Shown here one piece after another: positions 35,502 through 45,837 of a stretch of 64,000 nt of DNA. Every line of letters starts with the position of its first letter. Within the stretch, counting starts at the first letter, position 1. The notes beneath the pieces are model-generated. The model made no database searches and had not been told where the DNA came from. It saw nothing but the letters and a program-made list of their open reading frames with translations. The DNA comes from Klebsormidium nitens. Taxonomy: Eukaryota; Streptophyta; Klebsormidiophyceae; Klebsormidiales; Klebsormidiaceae. A program made the translations under genes and the position numbers. The stretch covers positions 62,001-126,000 of the forward strand of contig DF237053.1 in the NCBI GenBank assembly GCA_000708835.1. The letters are read 5' to 3'.

Positions 35502-38500
35502 ATGGAAGCCCTTCCAGAAGTAATTCTCTGGGACATCATCTCCCGTCTATCTCCCGAGGACGTCGCTACCAGAGTCACCCCCCTGTCGCGATACTTCCGC
35601 ACCCTTGGCGATTCCCCCTCCTTATGGCGCAACTTCTGTGGGCCGGCGACTCTCACCGAGGACGACGCCTCCGCTCTGGGGGGGTGGAAGGACCTCTTCC
35701 GACGGCTCTTCCGCAGCAACCTGCTCTGCGCCCCCCACTTTGAGCTCCTCGACACACTCCAGAAGGAACAGAAGATCTACGACTTGACCGCCTTCGAGCC
35801 CGAGCGCCTGTCCAGCTGGTCGTTGTGGAGTCACTCCAACCTAGATTCTGAAGAGGGGACCGTTGGGGCGGAGGATTATTGGCTGGATCCAATTTGGAAA
35901 TGGATGCCGTGGGAGTGGCCCAGGGGGGCTGTACAAAGGGAGCTGAGACCTGTGGGTTGCCCCCCCTGCCCGGGGGCGCCCTGGGCGCCGTGCTTGGCGA
36001 CCGGTTGCGCTACAGGGATGGTGGCACAGGTGAGACAAAAGTGGGGGGCATGAGGATACAGTGGGAGAAACTACAGTCTACTGCAGTTGCTAACATTGGT
36101 GACAGGTTAAGTTCACAAGGGGCTTGGCCGTATAAATTCTGGAACCAATTGCATTGCTGCGATATGATGTGTAATCTGAACAACCAAGCCCCTTGAGGAG
36201 ATGTTGCCTCAGGTAGCAAGGGGGGGTCCTGGGAAAGAGAGGGCCATTGCTGTTATTTCTAGGATACCCATCGCCGTTGTTTCAAGAGACCCATTGCTGA
36301 ATGTTGAAGAAACTCGTTGCTGGAAGTTGATGCTTGGACTGACAACTGGTCTCGCTGGGAAGTGGTCGAGGAAGGACCAAGGGGGCCCATAGAGAAGCGA
36401 CAACCCTGTTTAAGTGTGTCCCACCGTTCGTTTCCTTGACTGGTTTCCTTAAAACTCAGCAGATGTTGATCCTGGATCATTGGTATTAAGAAGCTTAGTA
36501 GGCAACCTTCTTTGAACAGTATTGATTGGAAGGGGTGAGACAGTCAGAAGGTCAAAGGGATTGGACATTCAGAAGGTCAAAGTCAGACCCTGATTGTGCA
36601 AGACTCACCTCCTGTGTGCTCGCGGGTCTACTTCAGCTGATCTCTAGCGGACACATGTGAGTCGGCCAGCTTTCTGAGACTCGATGCTTTCACAGGCTAG
36701 TGAACTGCGAGAGCTGCTCTTTAGTTGGACACCCAACTTGAGAGAAGGTAAACGCAAACTCCTGTTGCAAAGACCTGATACCCCTTTGAATATGAAGGTG
36801 ATGGATTCGAGGTCGCCAACAGAATCCAAGTTGGACTGTCCATCTGAGCAGGATTGCCAATGTTTTCTTGAATCCAGATGCTTCCTCCATTGGTCCAACT
36901 TAAAGGCTGGCACATCCAATCTGTGCGCTCGGTATAAGCACAACGGCACCTAAGGGTCACTGACTTTGCAAATTGGTCACACTCAACGACTTCCACTTTT
37001 CGAACCTGAATGTGAGTGGGTATACATGGTACACAAAAAGATGGAAGTTTTCCAATTTCTTTCTTTGAACGTGTAACTCGTTTCGAATCAGAAAAGGACA
37101 TGGATGCTCTACCGGTCGTTCCCCAATCGTGTAGCTTGATACGAAGTACACGAAGAAATGGCAGGCCTCAAATATTTCTTGCTTTGCAGAGAGTGGGGCT
37201 CAAACACTTCCCTGCAGCGTTCCGCGACTCTCGTCCTGCGATCTTGGTTTCTGCCTGGTATGGAGGTCGTTCCGACTGCCCCAGTGTTTTCGACCTCTGC
37301 GTAGAGTTTAGAAGAGGACGAGGCGGCAGCGAAGTCCTACTTGAATGGTGCGAGTTCCGTCCGCTTTCTTACCTCTATCTATACCCTCAAAAACGTTTGC
37401 AGGGTCATCAAAACAAGAGTTGATCCGCTTGTCCAGAGTTGTCGCAACGAGAGCGGTTCTCTGCTCTTGCCTCGTCATTGCAAACCTGGAATCGACGTGG
37501 AAGCCGCCAGAACTTTCTATCAAGCTTCTCTGCTGGTTTGCTTGACGGGAGCTGAAAGATGCTGAAGAGCTGACTCGTTAAATTCTTTTTTATATTTAAA
37601 GCGGGCTGAGGTTGGGTCGCTTAAAAGGTCGGCAGCCTCATGCAACCAGGTTCTCTTCGTTGGATGAAAGGTCGTGGAATGAGCTGTGCTACCTTGGTCT
37701 GAATGCGTCTTACAAACATTCTGAAAAACGGTTTCTGCACTAAAGGAAATCCTTTGTTCGTCAGATTAGACCGTGAATCAGATCGGTCTGCAATACTGGT
37801 GCTTTGAACTGGGCCTCCGGTGTCGATGCATATGGGCTTCCCATGATACTTTCTTTGCAAGCGAATAGAGTCGACCCACCTCGGCTGCGGTTTACTGGAG
37901 GAACTAGAGTGAGGGCAGCACTTACAGCGAAGGCAGATTCCTATGTTGCACATCAGAGTCAGATCTGTGCCCATGAACAGCGTTCCGACTGACGATACTG
38001 ACACCGAACATACATGCTTGCAAGGTATGATCGTCCCCTGTTTCCGGCAGTGTTTGAAGCCCCGGGAAAATTCTGGGGGCAAGCTGCAAGGGATTCTTGG
38101 ATTTTATGGTATCGGGCTCTCACAAGACTCTACCGTAGGGAGCTTGTTGAACTGATTAAGCCCGACTCTGCAGCCGCCTCCTCCGGATCCCCTTTTCGTA
38201 GCCGGCTTTTGTGAACAGAGCGCCTGCTGACGTCGCGGAATGCACTCCGCCGAGTCACCTCCAGCTTCCTCGCCGCGCTTGCTGACGTCAGCGCTGACGT
38301 CACCTCCCCTCCCCCAGGTCGGCGAGCGACCTGGCGGCCGGGTCGAATCGAGAAATGACTGCCCAGCAGATGCTCGCCTGTCCGCAAGGCGGCTGGGCGA
38401 AAGTGGAGCATCTGATAACGGACTATGACCCTCAGGTTGGTTCCTCCGAAGGGTTTGCCTTGTCTTGCCCGTTTCCGTTCTGTGTCTTCTAGGAATTATT

Positions 38501-40063
38501 CGATCAAAGTGCAGCAACTAACCCGAACTCTAAGAGGAGCTGGTTGATTTTTGTAAACGGTCACACGCAGTTTCCATTTTCAATGTATGTTATGTTGTTG
38601 ATTCTTTGCGACGCTACTGGCTTCGATGAAGAAGCAGCGTCCGATGACGGATCATCGTCAGACTGTTTTTTTCTTTTTGTCGAGTCGACCGGCACTCAAT
38701 GTCTGCTCGGATCTTTCGCTTGGCTCCGTTTTGCTTGAAGGGAAGCTAGCCTCTGAGCACGAGGTTTCTTCACACTCGAGTTCGCAAACGGCGAAAGTCT
38801 TTCACAAACGGAGTTTTGAAAGGCGGTTTCCAACCTCCAGGTCGATGGTTCGGACGGCCTGATGACGGGTTAACCATGCCGTTACCCTTGCGTCTGCTTC
38901 TGGGTAGCACATGTTCCTGTAGGATTAGTCCTCATTGAACGTTATCCTCACAGAATCGTCCGTTTCCAAGTCGGCCCAAAGCCGCTATCCCTTGCACTCG
39001 AAGGCAAGAGCTTTCCGTGATAGCGACAGTACGCTTCTCTCTTAAAGCCGCTAGGAGTTGTTTTATCAGGCGGCCGCCCCGGGGGCCCACGTGACCATTC
39101 CGCATGGCTGACACGTGTCCTGGGCGCAGGGTTTTGACGAGATCCGGGTCGTGTTGTTTGGAGAGGACCAGCGCTTCTGGGCGGGCTGGTACGGTGCCAA
39201 GTTCACAGCGGTGGAGCTGCGGTTCGTACCGCCGAGCGAGGTGAGCTGAGAGTGTTCTACTTCCAGTAGAAGGATGCAAGATACTCTGAAGAATCTGGAT
39301 AAGACTTGTTTCAATGAATTTCAGAAGCCCCATAAGTTACATGGTCAAGCCCGGGGGACGGGTAGGAGCTTGGTGGTTAGGGTGGGTGCGGGCGTGAAGC
39401 GGGTGAATCTTTGGGGTTAAATCTTAGTTTGTCTTTGCCCAGTAGACTAACCTCAGTGACCATGCGGGTTATCATCCGTAGAGTTGAATCTGGAATCTGG
39501 ATGGTCGTGTCAAGGAGCTACTGCCATTCGAAAGGCGTCTAAAATACTCGCGGATTGTGGAAGAAAGGGACAAATAGTCCAACTGTCCTTCGAAGATCAG
39601 GCGGCTCACATCAATGTGCTGACGACTGCATAACTCTGTTCAAAGACTTTTCAACTACAATTCCACTTTCCACGAAACAGCGTCAATGCCAAAACCGGTT
39701 CACATGGGCGAATCCTGCATTTCGCTTGACATAGATCTTCGAGGTGCGCTCACCGACCTGATTTGCGAATCTGCGAATCTGCGAATCTGTTTGAGTACCT
39801 CAAAAAGAGGACACTGTCTTTCTGGTGGCCCTCCGCTTTATGTGACCCCTAGAAAGGCAAGCTTTTGATGAAGGTTTTCATCCATTACTCGCTCTGCTTC
39901 AGCGTTACCAGAAAAGGACGAGAAGGCTGACAAATATTGAGATTTCTGACGGTTTACTCGAGTATGGTTCTGTGAGCATATAGGCTGTAAGGCTGCGCTC
40001 TTTCCTTCTCTTGTCCAGGTTCATCTATACCAACAACATGTGCAAGCACAGCAAGCTATGTAA
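35502..40063 (+). CDS. F-box protein with FBXO2/FBXO6-like FBA domain
   Basis: Likely substrate adaptor of an SCF ubiquitin ligase. Exon 1 (35502 to about 36029) starts with an F-box (LPEVILWDIISRLSPEDVAT) and a linker (WKDLFRRLFRSNLL) like that of animal FBXO2/FBXO6. Four well-phased exons follow: 37190-37347, 38318-38435, 39130-39240 and 40019-40063 (TAA 40061-40063). They encode an FBA beta-sandwich: VSAWYGGRSDCPSVFDLCVE and RFWAGWYGAKF match the FBXO6 positions DWFAARADC and YWAGWYG. In animals this domain binds the chitobiose core of N-glycans on misfolded proteins. The centre is unresolved: 36320-36470 encodes NWSRWEVVEEGPRG in one frame and FVSLTGFLKTQQMLILDHW in another, joined near a GGGGG run. 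This looks like a frameshift, sequence error or missed intron. Domain call good, full exon chain not. Confidence 0.75.
36315..36470 (+). other. FBA-domain segment split between two frames
   Basis: The upstream half (EVDAWTDNWSRWEVVEEGPRG) and downstream half (PPFVSLTGFLKTQQMLILD) align with consecutive parts of the FBXO6 FBA domain but lie in different frames. The shift falls around the AAGGGGGCCC stretch near 36378. No intron of reasonable size fits between them. Confidence 0.5.
39764..39787. repeat. 8-bp tandem repeat, three copies
   Basis: Three exact copies of TGCGAATC lie in the last intron of the FBA F-box gene. Confidence 0.9.
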
Positions 40064-41720
40064 GATATCCTAAGTGCCTCCCCTGACCAAAACTCGGTGT
40101 TGCTCTTGGATAGGCTTTGGTTGCCTTTGTGTAAATTCGGGCCCAGTCGCTGCTTATGTAGAGTGTGAAGTTGCTAAGTTCCATAGCCCCATCGAAGTGT
40201 ACAGATTTAAACCAGCCTTACTAAAGCTCTGTAAGCCCACGAGCGACAGTCAGGACGTAATCGTACTGAGGCACTTGTGCTGAAGCGTATGTTAATAAAA
40301 GCTAGCTAGGACAAGTATACACTAGCGAATCGTGGCGATGCACAAACTTATCGAGAGGTACTGATGCTTTGCATGAGACCCCATTTTCTTCAATCATGGT
40401 GCTGAATCCAGCCTGTATATGCAATCGTAAACAGAACATTCTGCCTGTTGTTCGGGATATATTGCTGGCATCATTTCAACTCAACGATGCGCACATGTCT
40501 GCATATGATTGCATGTGCGCTTAGCTAGATCGATCCGCTCGTTAAGTGCATACAAGCGGAAGTGGGCGGCTTGATCGCACATGCACGCTCTGGCCCCGAA
40601 AAGCATGCACCGGGCGCGATTTCATGTGAATTCTGCACCGGGCGCGATTTCAAATATGAAGTGTCTGAATACGTCGGATGCGCGGCGGCAGGCCTCCCGC
40701 TTTAGCTCGCTAGCTGGTATTAATTTCCTAGATTTTACGCCACTACATACACGTACAGAGACACATGAGGCTGCGCGCGTCAAAGGATCAGTACGTGCCA
40801 ACTCGCTCGGCCGGTATTTGTCTCAGTGCTATGTCGGATGCTGCAATCAGTGACATTGTTGAATGTCTAGTTGTGACTAGCTAATCTATCAGAAGTTCCT
40901 GAGGCTTACACACCTACTCTGGGTCAGTCTTTGATCATCACGAGGTTGGCACGCGCATAGCATGCTTTTCAAAGCTTGAATTGATTGGAAACACAAGACC
41001 GCTTAACTGGCAATTTCACATGAAGCCAGAGACCAGTGATTGGTTGCACAATGCAGTCGTCCTACAGATACTGTCCGGATAAACGAGACTATTCCACTGC
41101 TTCATCATATGTACACACGCTTACACTATCTAACCATGCAACCCGACACAGTCTAGCTGGCACTCACAACCAGCAACTCTTTACAGCCCGACCACCGGGA
41201 CGCTGAGCTCGATCCTAGACCCACCGACGGGGCAAGCAAACATTGCCTCTTTGTTCCCACTACCCATCATACTGAGTTTTTACATTACAGTTCTGGCCGC
41301 CCATTGCAACCACTTGAATCACGATTGTATTCTACCTGCCCGACTTACACCATCTTTGTGACGTCAGCCTGTCCTACTAAGGTCTGTACAATGTTGCCTG
41401 ACCGCCTGACCACCCATTACGCCGCCTGAAGGCGGACACGACCCTAAAGGACTCGTCTCACTAGACCCATCCCGAACCATTGCATAACATACTAACGGGT
41501 CACACAGTCCCAACACTAGACTCTACGCAGAAGCGCGCCTCTGCATGTGCAACCCTCTTATCTACAGAACCCTCCCCACCCCAATGCCGCTCCTTCGCTC
41601 CTCAAGCGCTCCTACGCCTTACTTTCGAATTACCACGGGTACCCTCCGCCCACGTACAACCTTATCTCATTCGACATGCACCATTTTGCCACTCCGGCAT
41701 TCCGCACCGATCCGCATCTC
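40064..41720. other. Tail-to-tail spacer, CATGC-rich
   Basis: This lies between the F-box stop and the ATI-like stop. Positions 40340-40850 are dense in GCATATGATTGCATG, AAGCATGCACC and similar elements. No gene is supported. A 110-residue plus frame at 41547-41879 is antisense to the last ATI exon. Confidence 0.6.
40606..40652. repeat. 19-bp direct repeat, two copies
   Basis: TGCACCGGGCGCGATTTCA occurs exactly at 40606-40624 and 40634-40652, inside the CATGC-rich spacer. Confidence 0.95.
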
Positions 41721-44700
41721 TCAAGACCACGTGGTGGCCGTGAAGCGAACCGGTACACGGAGGACGGGGACGCGGCGGCGGAAGCTCATCGCCTCGCGCA
41801 GGCGGCGAATCGTCTCTTCTTGGTCGGCAAGCCTCTGCAGATGGAGCGAGAATGTCGCAATTACTTACACGCAGATTGACAGGATCCGGTCTTGAATCTC
41901 GTAAAGGATGGAGATCCAATTCTTAATTCCAGGCGGATGGTACAAAGAAGGGTTTAAACGGTGTGGCGCAAATAACCAATTGGTCAGGTAGATTAAATGG
42001 ACCTCCTTGTTTCTTCCCTGAAGCGATCTTTCAGTGACCTCAAAGCACGAATCAGATTGGTAGCTTCGAAGAAGTTAGCAGCGTCCAATTCGGGTCCAGA
42101 GCTCCTAGATCATAAGATGGCTTTTCGCGGGCCTTATTGCCACGTTTCACTTGTCCCGTTTCGAGGACTACCAGACTGCCTCCGTGAGTGAAACTGAGCC
42201 ACACCAAAGAGTTTCTCCCGAACAAGTGGTAGTCCACCTCAAGAGAACAGTCGAGTCCATAAGTCTGAAGGTGCTCCCATTCCCCTTTCCGGATCTGCCC
42301 TGCTGGTGCTGCAGGTGTTTTTTTGAAACGCATCGTGGATCCTAAACGACCACGAAAACCAGATCAATTATGATTTCAATACAGCTGTAATAATGGGCCA
42401 CCCGATATGGGACTCGTATATGAATTTCGACTAGGGAAAGAAAGACGTACCTTGTTCCCGGCCCGAAGTTGGGCCTGTAGGTCGCGGTTGCGCCACAGTT
42501 GATGCAGGAAGAGAAAGCCCAGCACCGCAGTCGTCAGGCCCAGAGACCACACCGTCAGCGGCTGGCTCAGCACGCTCTTAACCCACCGCCGCAGCGTCTC
42601 CTGAAAAGGAGATATAAAAAGTGCATCCACAACTGAAAGTACGGCGCCGGATGGTTTCAGAAGATGCTTTCTGAACTCGTAGATGGGGCCAACTATCAGC
42701 AGCTGGCTCAGCATGCTCTCTGCCCTCCGTGCAGGTCATACTAAGCGGCTGACGAGCTATAATAGGCGAAGCAGTTTGCTGCACTTTCAACGCAGCGGAG
42801 CGGCTAACAAAACAATCTTAGGTACAGAGATTTGCTGGACTTGTCATGCGGCCGGGCTGGCTGACAAAGCATATTAGGGAAGGCGATTTGCTGGATTCTT
42901 GACGCGGCCTGACTTAAACACCCATGGTCCTTTCAAAGCAATCTGGAGAGGAAGCACTATGGAGAGTGACACATGTTACAGAATCTCAGCGGACTCTTGT
43001 GAAACCTCCGACTGCTGACAGTCCAAACACTGCAAAGTGTTTTACGATGCAGTCTCCCACTCATGCCACATATAGCCTTCTCCTGCTACACTGCGCAGCA
43101 AATGCGCAAATCTCAGCAGAAAACACGCGCGTCGTCCAAGCAAAGAGGAAAACAGTGCAGAGATACTCTTCTCGGGCAAAACGTGCGAATTGAAGCCCCT
43201 CTCACCTGTTTCTGCCACCACGCCTCGTACGGGAACCACTTCTGCAACGCCGTCGGCGGCTCTTTCTCCCCCTCCTCGTTCTCGGACTCCACAGGTGCCA
43301 CAGAGCTCACAGGCTGGCTCACGACTTCTTCAGTTTCCACCAGGGGCGCCTGAGGAAGCTCCTCCTCTTTTGTCTCCTCTTCTTTGGATCCCAAATCCAG
43401 TTCGGACTCTTGTGCGTCGATTGTTTTGGCCGGCGTCTCGACCGTCTCTGGAACCCCCATCCAGCTGCCGAGATGTGGGTGCTCCTCCAAGGGGGGAGTC
43501 ACGGGGGGTGTACCGAGCGAGGACGCATAGGACGTACCGGCGCTGGAGGAAAGGTTAAGGAGTGGTTAGCACACAACTAGATTGTTGCCTACATTTGGAT
43601 TATGCGGAAAGATGACAAGAGGGCCACTCATCAGAGATGCAAATATTGGAGTGATGCAGATCTTGGTTGTGTAAGCGGAGTCGGTGATCCAGGGTCGACG
43701 GCTCTGCCGCAGCACACAGAAGTAGGATTGCACCTGCGGAAGGGTTGCCTGTGTGGACTCAATTTGGCAAGCAGCGCTTGCTCATATGTGGATTTTGCAG
43801 TGCAAGTTCTGTACTGCAAATAGCTATCGAGCTACCACTCCTGGTGGAGGCGTTATAGCTAGATAGCTACGCAAACTAGCAATGCACTTGCATTGCCTGC
43901 TGTTTGCTTAGCAGAAGCCGGACACACACAGACTTGAATCCATCAACAGGAACAGCAGACCCTAAACGAGTGTGCCAGGCTTGAGTGGCGGGGTTGGCAG
44001 CACACTGACTAATGAGCAGTTTTTGCTGCCACAGCAAAGTCAAAAGTCCCTGAATCTCATCAAGCTCTGACAGCATCTTTTTTAAACACAGATATTGGGT
44101 GCGATCTGCAGCAGAAGGTGCTGACAGACCCGTTCCGAAAAATAAGCAGCAGAGGAAACCTCGTCACAGCCGGCTCGAATGCAAAGCAACCTCCCAACAG
44201 GTCATAGTACGGCGACCACACCCTGATTAAGGTTCTGAATGCGATCTGGAAAGCACTGCCAGACTACGCACTTCGCTCAGAGATATTTGGCTCAATACAT
44301 CACAGCACTTTCTTCCACTGAATGCATGAAGAGATTGATAAAAGATTGGAAAGCTTAAATTGTGTTACAGCCTTGCAATACAGAGCAAAGACAAAGTTAA
44401 ACACACAGATGCGCTCCGTTTCCTCATTGCGTCCCATTAAAGAGTGCTTACCCAAAGGATGCTGGCACGGTCAGCGGCGACACTGGCGAGTCTGCATACC
44501 TTTGGCCCTCCTTCTCCTCCTCCTTCTCTGCCTGTGGCTCCACATCCCGCTGCTGCGATATGTACCGGCCAATACCAGAGCCCGTCCCAATGGAGTCGCC
44601 AGCTTCTGCATCGTCACCAAGCGCATCACCTTCATTCAGACTGGCCTTGCTCCACTGAGGATAGTCATTTAGCTGTGAATCATTCTGTGTCTGTACAGTG

Positions 44701-45086
44701 TGAGGAGCGATAAGAACGCCCGATTCGCCTGCCTGGCTCCAAGAAAGGTGCGGCCACGCGCCCTCAGTTTGGGGGTTTGACAACAAGCTCTCAAATCCAC
44801 CCCCTCGCCGTGCGCCCCGGTCGGCCTGCAGGAAACCCTCCACCCCTAGGGCATTGAAGAAGCTATCGTCAAGCTGCCCTCTTTCTTGATGCCGGGATGC
44901 TTCCTGGGGCTTCTCAATGGTCGACTGGCTGGCAACTTTGGGTGTAGAAGACCCAGAATTTTGACTTCCTGATACGTCCACCTGAGACATGCTCAGTAAC
45001 TCCCAGTCGGAGTTGGTGCGCGACTCCATGCCAGGATCCTCCGGTGGCGGAGACTGCGAGCGAGGCGAGTCAAGCGGGCTTGCCAT
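41721..45086 (-). CDS. ATI1: ATI1/ATI2-like ATG8-interacting membrane protein
   Basis: Plant-specific selective-autophagy receptor family that bridges ER- or plastid-derived bodies to ATG8. Minus-strand exons: 45086-44500, 43542-43206, 42600-42451 and 41834-41721 (TGA 41723-41721). Phases close and give 395 residues against about 260 in Arabidopsis. Seen: an N-terminal SDWELLSMS (Trp28) matching the family's conserved DWE/V start and offering a W-x-x-L ATG8-interacting motif; a long acidic disordered middle; the family motif PYEAWWQKQ just before the membrane part; one hydrophobic segment (VWSLGLTTAVLGFLFLHQLW); and a basic helical tail (LADQEETIRRLREAM). The intron before exon 3 contains a copy of part of exon 3. 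The gene is head to head with the proteasome beta-2 gene. Confidence 0.85.
42692..42719 (-). repeat. Intron copy of part of ATI-like exon 3
   Basis: ACTATCAGCAGCTGGCTCAG (and on to GCATGCTCT) copies 42551-42578 of exon 3 (ACCGTCAGCGGCTGGCTCAG, GCACGCTCT). It lies upstream of that exon in gene orientation, within the same intron. Scattered substitutions show it is not under coding constraint. Confidence 0.75.
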
Positions 45087-45837
45087 CAGGGAAGAAAGAA
45101 TGCAATGCGCTCTCCGTTGAAAGAAGTTGGCTAACAATGCAACCAATTGAATCCGCTACTGCACTTTGTTGGAGTGGGTATTTCTCTGTCAACGTCACTG
45201 GAAGCAGCTCAGCTCATGTTGTCACATACTCCAGCCAAAGGCCTGGCGAGAAAGAGAAAGCCAAGGGCTGCCACACCGAACCAAGGGCTAGGGATTGGTG
45301 CCGGACGATTGCGTGAAGGGCGTCCTTCCTAGCATTGGCAAAGAAACACGCCTCATGCATTGCGCGATTGCAAACTAATATTCGAGCTAGGGACTTGGCG
45401 CGCCACCCATGCCACTTCACGAGCTTTGAGTCGTCCGATCCGGAAACGTTGAACTCATTGTCAGTCCTCAGCCGTCAGATAGGTAGATGCTTCCAAGGGC
45501 TCACCAAAACTTAGAGAAAACTGCAAGGTCCAGGCCCGAATCGCCGCTTCCCTAGTTTTAACCCCCTTTTCAGCTCGCCAGGTCCGGCACAGAACGGCGC
45601 CCCGGGCCCAAGTTCATGCATGAAGCTGCCCCTTATCATCGCTCATGCTCGTCTGAGTGTCTGGTGTTTGGAGTTACGAAGAAGAAGCATTAAAAGAGGG
45701 ATTATTTTAAAGGCTGAACAGCTTTCAGTCTGCCGTCGTTGTGATTGCTGAATTGCGATTGCGTCAGCTGACTCGCAAGGAACCGGACTAAACGGTGTCG
45801 CGCCAATTGATAGTGAAGGGGAAGGGCAACCACCGTC
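45087..45837. promoter_or_regulatory. Shared head-to-head promoter region, ATI-like / proteasome beta-2
   Basis: This 751-bp spacer separates two divergent start codons, both in protein-turnover genes. No specific proteasome-type element was identified. The role is inferred from position. Confidence 0.55.

Noticed and set aside
35880-36380. FBA F-box exon 1 tail as the source of a tenth exon-edge copy
   Set aside because: The similarity between 35880-35935 and 36320-36380 is weak and interrupted, so it was not counted.
41547-41919. Open frames on both strands around 41.5-41.9 kb
   Set aside because: The last ATI-like exon (41834-41721) reads in phase on the minus strand. The others are shadows.
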